Of a stretch of DNA of 64,000 nucleotides, positions 36,601-48,600 are shown in pieces. Source of the DNA: Actinostola sp. cb2023 (lineage: Eukaryota; Cnidaria; Anthozoa; Actiniaria; Actinostolidae); contig JAUJYZ010000325.1 of NCBI GenBank assembly GCA_033675265.1, positions 434,001 through 498,000 of the forward strand. Reading direction: 5' to 3'. The translations under genes were made by a program, and so were the position numbers. Position 1 is the first letter of the stretch. Each line of letters starts with the position of its first letter. The notes under the pieces were generated by a model. It ran no database searches. It saw only the letters and a list, made by a program, of their open reading frames with translations, and was not told the DNA's origin.

Positions 36601-39600
36601 TTTAACGGCATGGCCTATAAAAAAAAACTTTGCAAACGTGGAATGAAATAAACATCCATCATGAGTTACTGAAAATAGCTCGACTGGCTCGACTGTTTGC
36701 ATGACTTCTGTACATATAGCTTTTTGTCAATAGATGTAGTTACATCGCTGGTCGTGAGTTTAATGGACATAGCTGTACACGTACTATTACAATTAGCAAC
36801 AAACATGACAACATAGCGAGGTCATGATACTTTTTGAGTTCATTTCATTTGCTTTTCAATTCATTTTTTGATGAGTTCGAGTTCGTGGAACGGCGTCGTA
36901 CAAAAGCCGATAAAACACGGGCTTTAAACACGCTCATTTCACAGACAAAAGCATACGCCGATTCGTGTGGGCCCACTCTGAAAGATGTCGTTTCATTTAT
37001 AACAAAAACAAACGCGCCTTAGCTTCATCGTCGAACGATCAACTAGAATCCTGATCTTTAATAGCTTGAAGATCTATGCTGAGAAATCTTGAAACTCGAT
37101 ACGATCAAATACATCGCATTCTTTCTTCATTCTGACCATGAGAAAAAAAAATAAAAAAAAAATAACAAGAAAGCCCATTTTATAACTCGGGCTTCCTTCG
37201 GAAGGGCCCGAGTAATAAAAAAAAGAAAGTCCATTTTATAACTCGGGCTTCCTTCGGAAGGGCCCGAGTAATTACCGAAGGCTCTGATCAACACGAGACA
37301 AACAAATATTGCTCAAAACAACTCAAATATCGCTCAAATGACTTTACATGTTGAGTTAAATGATGAAATAATGGGGATCAAAGCAAAATGCGAGAAGTTA
37401 GAAGATAAACATGCCATCAATATCGCATATGAGTATCGCACAACTGACACAAGATTGAAATCTAAACAAAGTCACAATGTCTTCTATACTTTGTACCGCT
37501 GTAATTATGTGTTGTGGTAAGCTTATAACACTGATAGATCTTTATTTTGCTGAGTTTTGAAATTGTTGTAAGTAAATCACTGATTTGAATGCCCAGAATC
37601 GGCAAGAAATATTGTGCATGATTGTATTTGTATGGATATATTTATGGTACCAAATAAACTATGTCATTGTCATTCATGATTCGCTGAGTTTGTGAAATCG
37701 CAGTACTGAAATTGCAAGGAAAGCATGTTCTATTGAGCTCGAGTCACGCAACGACGAGTAACCAAACACTGTTTTAATCGCACTATAAGATATCTATATT
37801 TAGTTCAAATAGGCTACATTTCATTTAGAAGCCCGACTTCACGCTAGAAGAGCGTCTAGTTTGGTAACGAAATTTCTTATTAGGTAACGAAATTTCTTAT
37901 TTGGTAACGAAACTTCTTCTTTTGTAACGAAATTCCTTATTTGGTAACGAAATTCCATATTAGGTAACGAAATTTCTTATTTGGTAACGAAACTTCTTCT
38001 TTTGAACGAAATTCCTTATTTGGTAACGAAATTTCTTATTAGGTAACGAAATTTCTTATTTGGTAACGAAACTTCTTCTTTTGTAACGAAATTCCTTATT
38101 TGGTAACGATATTCCTTATTTGGTAACGAAATTCCTTATTTGGTAACGAAATTCCTTATTTGGTAACGGGGGTATTGTTTCCGATTCCAGACCCCTGCAA
38201 TGAACAACGAATGACACAGCCTTACAATACACACAGCGCATTTTCCTGTGGGTGCGCACACAATGTACCACACATCCAAGATCATCTGCTTTACGATCCA
38301 GGGGGGATTTACCAATACAATAGTTGAACCTACCATGAATTCCTCTCTGAAAAGTTGGTTGTTGTTTGCATGATTCGTCTTGCAGTAATCGGACAGCTTG
38401 TTGAGGGGAATGGATGTCATTGTGATGAATCCACCAGGTCCAATTACTTCTGTAAATATAAAAACGATTACTTAGTAAGAACAACAGTTTCGAAAAACTA
38501 AACGGGAAAAAATGAAAATAAATTGCAAGAGATAGTGGAATTTAATTTACGAATATATTTCTTTCTCGATCATTCATTCATTTTTCTGGTTTTCTTTCAT
38601 TTTTCCTAGCATTTTACTTTCATTGACTTATTTTTTATTTTTTCTGTTCAGTCGGTTTTGTTTCTGTTTCTGTTAGTTTTTTTGTTCTTGACACCGGGTG
38701 TATTTTTCCTTATTACTTTTTCATTTTGTTATTATTAATTTACTCGTGCCTGCATGTGGTCATGGATGACGTACATGATGGAGTAAGTTGGCAAAATATC
38801 TCGAAATATGTTCGACTTTTCATTATAAATACTCAGCACACGAGTCGACAGTCAATCCAAACAATCAGTGTTTAATCATCGTTCAATATAGTTCATTCCT
38901 CCGATTCATTCATGTTGGTGATCATGTGAAAGTGGTCGATAAATTATTCACTTGAGCCGACGCTTCGGGGAGAACTAGATAAAAGGTACTAAATCGCACG
39001 ACCGTTGATATCTTAGGACCACTAACAACCACTAATTCCACTTGAAATTGAAGACGGCGTGGGGAGAAAAGTTGGAAACCTATTTCTTCACCGCACTTGA
39101 CTTTCTTTTGCGAACAAGTGCCGACATAAGGGTTCTTAAAATGATGCCAAAAGTCTGAGCGCTTCATCTTCATCTTGATACTTCATTATCGTTGCGTGGA
39201 TCGAGTGAACGTCACAATAAACACGCAACACTCACGTATCCAATAATCACAAATATACAGATGTTTTTAAAACGTTGTCGGTTAAACTGACTCCGACTAT
39301 GAACGCCTGACCCTAAAGGCAACATCGAAAAATGAAAATGAAACAAATAATAAATAATAAATCAACTAATGTTCGGTAAATAGTTAGCAGTTTGTTGTTG
39401 TTGCTGCATTCTTTAACGTCTTCATTAATATTTCCCATGCGTCACTTCAGTCTTTTCGCGCACGTTAAATGGATGTTTTTAATGACAATAAAAATAAGTC
39501 ACGAGACAAAAATGACATTTTTGGTAAAATTGGTTTTTGCTTCTGAAATGATTTCAAAGCGTAAGTATTCTGTGGTAGAAAATTAAACTGCTCGGAACTG

Positions 39601-42600
39601 AAACGCAAGATGGACGCGCGCCTAGCTATTTCGATGGCCAGTTTCTGCGGTTCATAGTTTCCCTGCTCCCCACCGTCCGTTCGCCGGTTTTCGAACCGTA
39701 TATCAATTCATCCCAGCACGAGTCCCCTATTGGAGACGAACTCCCCTCTATTAACCGCCCACAGTAAAATAAATCCATCATTAAACGCGCCACTCCTGTC
39801 AATATGTCATTCTTTCGTTTATATTTCGATAACTAGAAAGATAATCCTGCACCGTAAATTAACCACAGGATATTGAAACCTAAGATTACGCAAGGATAAT
39901 ACCACCGCGAATTTATTTTTCATTACGATGTTCATGAAACTTTCACGAGTCAATTTGTTGTTGGGTTTTCTTAGGGTTTCCCGTCGACGCTCTCATGACT
40001 TATTAAGCCAATAGGCTTGGCCCAATTCAGGGTGATCTCTGCACGCAACCGAGTAACCATAAGTAATGATGTTTGGACTATCAATTTGGGCAAGTTCCAC
40101 GATCTTCAGCGTAATCTTCGTTGCGATACCGGAAAACAACGTTGCGCGAAATGTTAATGAAACTCGTCCCCTGTAACATCACCAAGTGTAGTCATACTCT
40201 CATGTTTGTAGTTAGTATTGGTTAAGAGTACGGCTACCGTCAGTGGTCATACTGTCGTGTTTGTATATTGTATGTTAGTATTGGTTAAGAGTACGGCTAC
40301 CGTCAGCGGTCCTACTGTCGTGTTTGTATATTGTATGTTAGTATTGGTTAAGAGTACGGCTACCGTCAGCGGTCAGCGGAGTGTATGGTTAACCCTGGTC
40401 AAGTATAACGTCTCACAAGTTGGTCAGGTTATTTTATTTAGCAAACACTATTTTCTTTTAGATTCAATCTTTATTTTAACATTGTTGTTATTGACAAAAT
40501 TTATGACAAAAGAACAACTTAATGCTTTAAAATTTTATTATTCAACTTGCTAGGTTTTATCATAAACCGGTTTGACTTGCTGCGTGAAACCGGTTTGACT
40601 TGTTTTTAGCTTCAAACCAGTTTGACTTCCCTGATTAAAACCACGAAACAGGTTTAACTGGTTTTACTGGATATTTAAATGGCAAACCGGTTTAACTTGT
40701 TCGAGTAAACGAGAAACCGGTTTAAATAGATTTAGGGAATATTACACTATTTAAAATCGTGATTAAGGTAGTGTTTAAATTACATGGTATAAGATGGAGT
40801 CAAACGAAAGTTGGCGGTCAAAGTCCTTGCAGCAAACACTACAAGTGGCCATAACTGTTTAGGCGGAAAGAGATTAAACCTGAGTTCAAACTGACCTCAC
40901 CAGTGGAAGTTAACGGCACCCGTTCCTCCATCCTATATTCTTAATATTCTTTAGCACTATTGGTGTTTAATAGAAAATGTCGTCTTTTTATAGTCATTTT
41001 AAGATGTATATGTCTATATAAATAAAGAAGAAAAAAATTAAAAAAATTGACACAATAAAATGTATAAATATAAATAAAGAAATAAAAGTTACAAAAAAAG
41101 AAAGTTGAAAAACTAGTTTTACGACACAGCATATACACGTAAACATACTCAAAGTTATCGGGAAATTACATATGATTTTCTACGCACAAAAGTGGTTATA
41201 TTTTCTCGCATTTTTTGTTAATTCTTTAAAAAAAAGCTGCTGAATTAACGCTAAAAATACAACTACAAGCTAGCTCAATTTCTATGTTCAATCTACTTGT
41301 CCTGAAACGCAGCTTTTTACAAATAAATAAATCCTATTTTCAACTATTTCTCTACGATATTTACAAGATAAAAGTTTACAATTGTGAAATATGGCGTGAA
41401 TGTGGTTCAAACGTTTGTAAATAGCTGTGCAATGAATACAAATTATTACATTTTTACAATGCCTTCACAGAAAGCTCAAATATAAGAACATTTCTAAGAA
41501 ATCAACCACACTCTGCAATCAGTAGATGGCTTATTTTGTCACTACAAAATGTCACTACATTATTTTAATGGGAATTTATCGTTAATTGATGTTTAAATAG
41601 ACTACCAGCAAGCCTCTATTTCTTAGCATCAATCCATGTTTTCGGTCGTTACTCCGTGTCAGTGTTTCTCCATATTGGCCGAGTAGGAACTGGTAACTGG
41701 TCACGTGACGCCTCTCTTGCCCATTCTAACTCGGCCAATATGGTGGAAGAACTTAAGGAGTGCACGATCGAAATAGATCGACACCAAGATAATACAAGAG
41801 GGGCTTGGTCGCAGTCCACTGTCTGGAACCTAAGTACTTATGGGCTCCTGCCACTGTTTAGAATATTTAAAAAGAAGTCAATGTATTTAAATGTCTTAAA
41901 TAAAATGACGTTTACATCGTGTGAATTGGCTTACAGCTTACTTTTACCACTGGTTACTGTTTGTCTAAGCGTTGATAGCGCCAGATAAACCTTTATCCAG
42001 TGGATACAATCGTTGCATAACGCTCCAACTTATCCACTGTAAGGATTTGTCCGATGGATGTCCACTCTTTGATTATCAGGGTCCAGTATTTTAAGCGGCG
42101 CTTTTATATGATTTATGTTATCGATATTTATCGTTTATTTGTTTCTGTCGCTGTTGTTATATTATCTGCGTTGTTGTTCATTTCGCACAGCCTAAATAGG
42201 CACCGTCTGTTAACAAGTTGTAGCCTTGCTTTGTGTCGTCATGACGTCGCCATGCACACTTTCATATCCGATACGCATGCGCACCAACCACATTCCAACA
42301 TGGCGGCTCACGGCCAGCGAATTGGGACGAGACACGATAACGAGGATACTCTGGAGTGGGTCGGTCATCTTGTCTTGCAAGTATTATTTTGGAGAATTTC
42401 CCACTGCATTCGCGAAGGGATTGAAAGTTGCTGCTAAGCTCGTTTGATGTCCGTGTCTCGCCCCAACTCCCTGTCCGTGCACCGCCATGTTGGAATGTTG
42501 TCAAAGGCCACGAAAGCTACTCACTCTCATTCCGCAGTGTGGCAAACTGCACTTCGCTCCTCTCATTTGCACAATCAAGTTAATAAAAATGTATAATTTT

Positions 42601-45600
42601 TCTCTCTAAAATAGCAGCTATAATGGTATAAACTAGACCCAAGCCTCCGAACCTTCAGAGCCTCTTCGTCCGGCATGTAGGAACTTCACTCCCGGGACAT
42701 TATCGAGCGATTCCTTCTCTCCGATACCACTATCGTTGGAATTGGCGACTCCATATCGTTTGCCTTTCAATTCGGCCGAGTCTCGTTTCCGCCGTCGATT
42801 TCTACAAAATAAGTAAAAAAGACGATTCATCAGGATTATTCCGCGCATGCGCAGTTTTATGGAGGTCAGCCTTAATAGATTAATAAAAGCAAGTTTGTAG
42901 AACTCATATCAAGCAATAATTGCCGTCCGTGTTGCAATCTTGGAGACTGGAGACCAGCTGGAAAACAATAGCCACATACCAAATATGGACTCAAAGTCGA
43001 ACGACAAATTTTCCAAGTTCAATAGACCTCTTTAGCTTCGTATGTAAATTGCCAATTTCAAACCATGTGATGTAAACATGGTGTTCTCTGGAGAATTAGT
43101 CCTTTCAATATGAACGAATAAATTTCAGAAATTTAAAGGAACAATTCTCCAGAGAATATCATGTTTACATCACATGGTTTGAAATGGGCAATTTACATAC
43201 GAAGCTAAAGAGTTCTATTCGTTCAGTTAACTGTTGGCAACATACCAAATATGGAATTCCTCTACCAAATAAGGAATTGGCTACCTACCTTATAATTAAA
43301 ACTACTATGATGATTACAAACGCGAAGAGAATTATTCCAGCAAAAACTCCTCCAAAAAGAGAACCAGAGTCGACCTCGGACGTGCGCTGTGCTGTATCTG
43401 AGACTACAACGATTACAAAGAATTAGAACCCAAACTGCTTGGTCATCAATTATAGTAGGTTGCCAACCTATCTCCCAGTCCCCTCTCGATTATCAAAAGG
43501 AGAGGAAAGAAGCTGGGGCCTGGGAACGAGGTTGGAATTTTACCGGTTCGGGAATTATCCCATGATTTAGTGGCTACTCCCTCAATCGGGAGATTTAGTT
43601 GTTGTACATGTATTATTATTATTATTATTATTATTGTATTTTCACACTTTTAATAGTCGCGTGACCATTTCATTTAACGTTTATAGTGAGTTATACATTA
43701 CAAACAAGAATGTTACAAAAAGAACTCGAGTTGTTAGTTATACGGTATTTTAGAAATCCAAACTTCCATGGTTATACGTCATACAATTTAAAATGAAACC
43801 GATCCCCACCTCTCAAAGACGACCACCACCTCTCGGTGCGACCCCCACCGTGCGAAGACCCCCACCTCTCAAAGACAACCCCCACCTCTCAAAGACGACC
43901 ACCACCTCTCAAAGACAATCCCCACCTCTCAAAGACGATCACCACCTCTCATAAGACGACCCCCACCTCTCAAAGACGACCACCACCTCTCAAAGACAAT
44001 CCCCACCTCTCAAAGACGATCCCCACCTCTCACCTCTCAAAGACGACCACCTCTCAAAGTGGACGATTAGCACTCAAAGACGAGTACCACCTTTTCTTCT
44101 TAACGATCAGGCACTTTGTAAGTACCATTTTCTTCTTAATTTCTCAGTCCAACATTGTTTTAAAATTTCTCCCCCTCAAGCGAACGCCGTGTCTGATCAC
44201 ATTGGTGGTCGATTAGGAGAGGTTCGACCGTACCAGAATAAGAGGTTAGTGTACTTTTACGTTGTGCCTTTATATATGAGAGCAAATAATTTTACAATGA
44301 GGACAACGACAGTGCACCCTGTAGACCCTCCCTTTATCATGCTTCGTATAATAATCAGTGCCAGTAAACAAGTCATCACTTAGTGCTTAGAGAATGTTAG
44401 AAAAATTGTACGCAGGTTAGCAATTAAAACTAACAAGAGCTACCAGATCGAGTAGTAGCGATGGACTGGGTCCAAGTACCAGCATGCACTGCAGACGAGG
44501 GGACGTCAGTTGTTGGAAGAAGAGCAGTAGTGGAGAAGATAGTTGATAATTTCATGCTTTTAGTTACACCTAAGTATACATGCAGGTTTCTCAAAGTTAG
44601 TTTTGGTTAGATTTTAATTCAATCATTTATCATTTAGTCAGGTGATTTAAAACTGAATCATAAATAAGTTAGTATTGCTTGTGAATGCACCATGTTAGTT
44701 CTCTGTCTTTTTACAACAGTCTTGATATTTTAAGACGCGGATTCAATTAAAGCTTTTAAACATGTTTTTTCGTCGGACCAGTTAAGGATACGGTTCACCT
44801 TGGCGGGTACGTCTCTGAAAAAAATCATAATTACCTTGGTGTTGTTTTGACCAATTCCCATCAACTTTACATCATTTTAAAGCTAATAGAATGAAGATCG
44901 CTATAATACCGTGATATTTTCTTTTAAATTAAAAATGGAGACGTCGCGGCTCATTGTTTTGAAAACGACCGTCTCCGTTTGACCGAATTAATAGACCTTG
45001 CGTTACATCCGACTCTATTGATCTTTATACCATATTAATCACGACACTTTGACCTGTAAAACCGTGTCAGGCTTTTCTCATATTCGATGTCAATAAAAAG
45101 TTATGACGTGTTGAAGTTTAATCAATCATAAATGTTGTTTTCTTCTTCTTTTTCCGAGACTTACCCGCCAAGGTGAACCGTATCCTTAATCGTAACAGTT
45201 GTGAATTGTTGTAGTCGCGTCCGCTGGCCCTAAAGGTAATGCTACACGGGACGTTTTTAACAACGATTCGTCGTGTCGTGTTGTTGTTGTCGTAGTTGTC
45301 GTCGTTGTTGTTGTCGTTGTTGTCGTCGTTGTTGTTGTCGTCGTCGTTGTTGTTGTCGTCGTTGTTGTTGTCGTCGTTGTTGTCGTTGTTGTTGTTGTCG
45401 TAGTCGTTGTTGTTGTTGTCGTCGTTGTTGTTGTCGTCGTCGTCGTTGTTGTTGTTGTTGTCGTATTGTTGTCGTTGTTGTTGTTGTTGTCGTAGTTGTT
45501 GTTGTTGTGTGTTGTTGTCGTCGTCGTCGTTGTTGTTGTTGTTGTTGTTGTTGTCGTAGTCGTCGTTGTTGTTGTCGTCGTTGTTGTCGTGTCGTCGTTA

Positions 45601-48600
45601 TTGTTGTCGTTATTGTTGTCGGCGTTGTCGTCGTTGTTGTCGTCGTTGTTGTTGAACGCAAGAACATAGTGTAACATAGAGCGCAGGACGATTTTAGCGC
45701 AATCTACGTTGCGGCAACATGTTATGGGTTTTTGAATGATATCTGCACCAAAGATCGTACAGCCCTCATGTTACAACGTCGTTACGAATCGTCGCGTATG
45801 AGACTAACATCCTTTAAACAGAGAGAGAGGATGCGGACTGCACAGCAGAGTTATGGAAAATAGATTGTTAATTTGTGGAGAACCCTTCCGTTTGGGTGTC
45901 CATTTGGAATATAGGCACGATTCTGCTCTCAGACAATACCAGTATCTATCGTAAAAGATGTAAATTACAATACACTTACTTTGCATTCCGGTACTAACAA
46001 AGACATGAGAGCTGAAAGGTCCCGGATACAGAGTATACGCCCGAACCTGTGGAAATATTGCGAACCAAAACGTTACCATTGTACAAGAGAAATGAGACAT
46101 CAAGTGGAAAGTGGTACACATTCTCTACGGAGGACAATAGAACAAAGCAAGAGGCGAGGCGAGGCGAGGCGAGGCGAGGCGAGGCGAGGCGAGGCGAGGC
46201 GAGGCGAGGAGCGGAGAGGGAGAGGGAGAGGAGAGGAGAGAGGAGAGGAGAGGAGAGGAGAGGGAGAGGAGAGGAGAGGAGAGGAGAGGAGAGGAGAGGA
46301 GAGGAGAGGAGAGGAGAGGAGAGGAGAGGAGAGGAGAGGAGAGGAGAGGAGAGGAGAGGAGAGGAGGAGAGGAGAGGAGAGGAGAGGAGAGGAGAGGAGA
46401 GGAGAGGAGAGGAGAGGAGAGGAGAGGAGAGAGAGGAGAGGAGAGGAGAGGAGAGGAGAGAGAGAGGTCCATCCTTACCCTGACTCTGTATGGCGTGTAG
46501 GGCCGTAATCCCGGTATTTCGTATTTAAACGATAAATTCTTGATATCTTTTCGTACAATCAGTGTGTAGTTGACACCACTAGAGTTTGAATACACAATAG
46601 CGTACTGACGTATTCTACCGTTAGGGTACGATGGTCTATCCCATGATACACTGAGTGTATGACGGCCTATGGCGAACGCTTCCACTTTCTCTGGGGCACT
46701 TGGGGCTATAAAAAAGTGCAGGAATGTTACAAGATGTAACCACAACAAACACTGCAAAACCTGAAAGGTTGGGGGAGGGGGGAGGTGGATCTCTTTTGCT
46801 TCAATATGATCTCACCTCCTTCCGGCATTGACAAGAGTTCTTCATTGCTGTACGGTCCCCACAGTACGCCTGTCTTGTCATTCCCAGTCCCTTCGCCGAC
46901 GCTCAGCGTGTACATTGCGTATGGACGAAGGTTGCTGATTTGAATTTCACGGGGTCTTATACTCAGCACTTTAACTGTTGGTGATTTTGGAACCATCTGC
47001 GTCGCTCGACGTTTTCGTTTGAGTCTGACCATGGTATTGACAACCGCTGGTACTTGTACAACATCGTCTTTGTAGATGCGACTGTCTCGAAGTCTCCATC
47101 GCATCATCACACGGAATGTAGTGACACGACCGTTGAGTAGGCGTGGTCGTTTCCATGTTAAAGTCACGCTGAATTCGCTTGAATTTACCTTGAATGCTTC
47201 AGGTGACGAGGGCGCTGAAAAGTTGATAAGATATGGCGTTAAATAATCGGGAATTCATTGGGAAGTTAAGAGAGATGCAGTCAGTCATTCGCCGTCTGCC
47301 ACCACACGAGTGAATACACTGAAGACTAAATTTAAGGCGCGATCAAACGGTGCATGATAGTCGATGATAGTTTGCGATCAAACGTGATCGCGCGTTTCAA
47401 CTATCATCGTTTGATCGCGCCTTAATGAGCACCAGCGTGAAACTATTTGTTCTGATCTATCATTCGAACAGTGTGTTCTGGTTCACTGGTTCGATACGCA
47501 AGCGCAGTAGCGCGATTCAGTCCAATAAATGATGACGGCTGTACATCTTACCACAATCCTTTGCGAACCTAAATCAGTACTACTTACATCTACAAACTGC
47601 CTGACACGTTAAATAAAACAGGTAACAGCTTCATACTTACAAATTTTGATGTTCTCAAATCTCTCTGTTGCGATGTTTTTTAAAATAAAAGGGATAATAG
47701 CGCGCAAAGGATTGTGGTAAAACGTTTGTAAAAATAAAATGGAGCCACTGCGCATGCGTGTCGCGCCAATGCTTCTATTTCTTTCACCAATGAGGACCTG
47801 GTCTGTGGCTATAACCTCTTGAAAGCGACCATCCACTGTAAACGAACTGGTCGCATAACAGAGATTCGACCTATAACAGTCATACCTGCCATTTCCGTTG
47901 TGACCATGGTAGGATCACTCATTGACATGCCTGCCACGTTGATAGCCCGGACTTTGACAGAATAATTCGAGAAGGCCTGTAATCCACCAATCACAGTCGA
48001 CGTATAATTATGGGCTACAGAAACACGTGGCATTCTTTTTGATAGATTGACACAGTCTTGGATCCTACAGTAAAACACTGTATAGCTCTCCAGCTGGTCG
48101 GAGTTTTTTCGAATCGGCTCCTTCCATTTGATTCTGATGGCCGAGTTATTCACTGGGAAACCAACGACGTCGTATGGCTTTGTTGGCTCTGGAAGAGAGA
48201 GAGAGAGAGAGAGAGAGCTCTGGTTAAATCCACCATGTACATGTCGTACAATAGCATTATGGGCGCAAGTCACGCAAGTCACAAGTGGCATCACACTTTT
48301 TCACGCAAGTGTGGTGACACAGTAGCCTTAGACATGGCGGGCATAAATGGAAAATGATGGTGATGATGAATGGCGAAACAGTAATGTATGGTAATATTGA
48401 TCATGTAATTGCATTAATGATGATGATGATGATGAATGTTTGATATATGGTAATTAATATTGAATGCATTAATGATGATGCTCCTGATAATGATGATGAT
48501 GATGATGAATGTACCACAGTGATGTATGGTAATTAATATTGATCATCTGATTGCATTTAATGATGATGATGCATGATAATGATGATGATGATGAATGTAT

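Larger units (their letters stand above)
38450..42652. other. 4.2-kb RPTP intron in the juxtamembrane region
   Basis: T-rich start, then mostly unique AT-rich sequence. Notable contents: a 63-bp tandem repeat (40204-40397), an AAACCGGTTT cluster (40562-40724), a hairpin around CCATATTGGCCGAGT (41671-41744) and a MITE at 42290-42498. No exon with splice support was found on either strand. Confidence 0.65.

Noticed and set aside
36834..37520. two short plus-strand frames of about 60 codons in the composite repeat
   Set aside because: No domain, no splice support, and one begins inside a repeated module; too weak to call a gene.
45186..45677. poly-Thr, poly-Gln/Arg and poly-Val/Cys frames
   Set aside because: Triplet microsatellite open in several frames on both strands, without splice context.
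45981..46757. Arg/Glu/Gly-rich plus-strand frames and Leu/Ser/Pro minus-strand frame
   Set aside because: GGAGA/GGCGA microsatellite; only the FN3 exon 46705-46479 at one end is coding.
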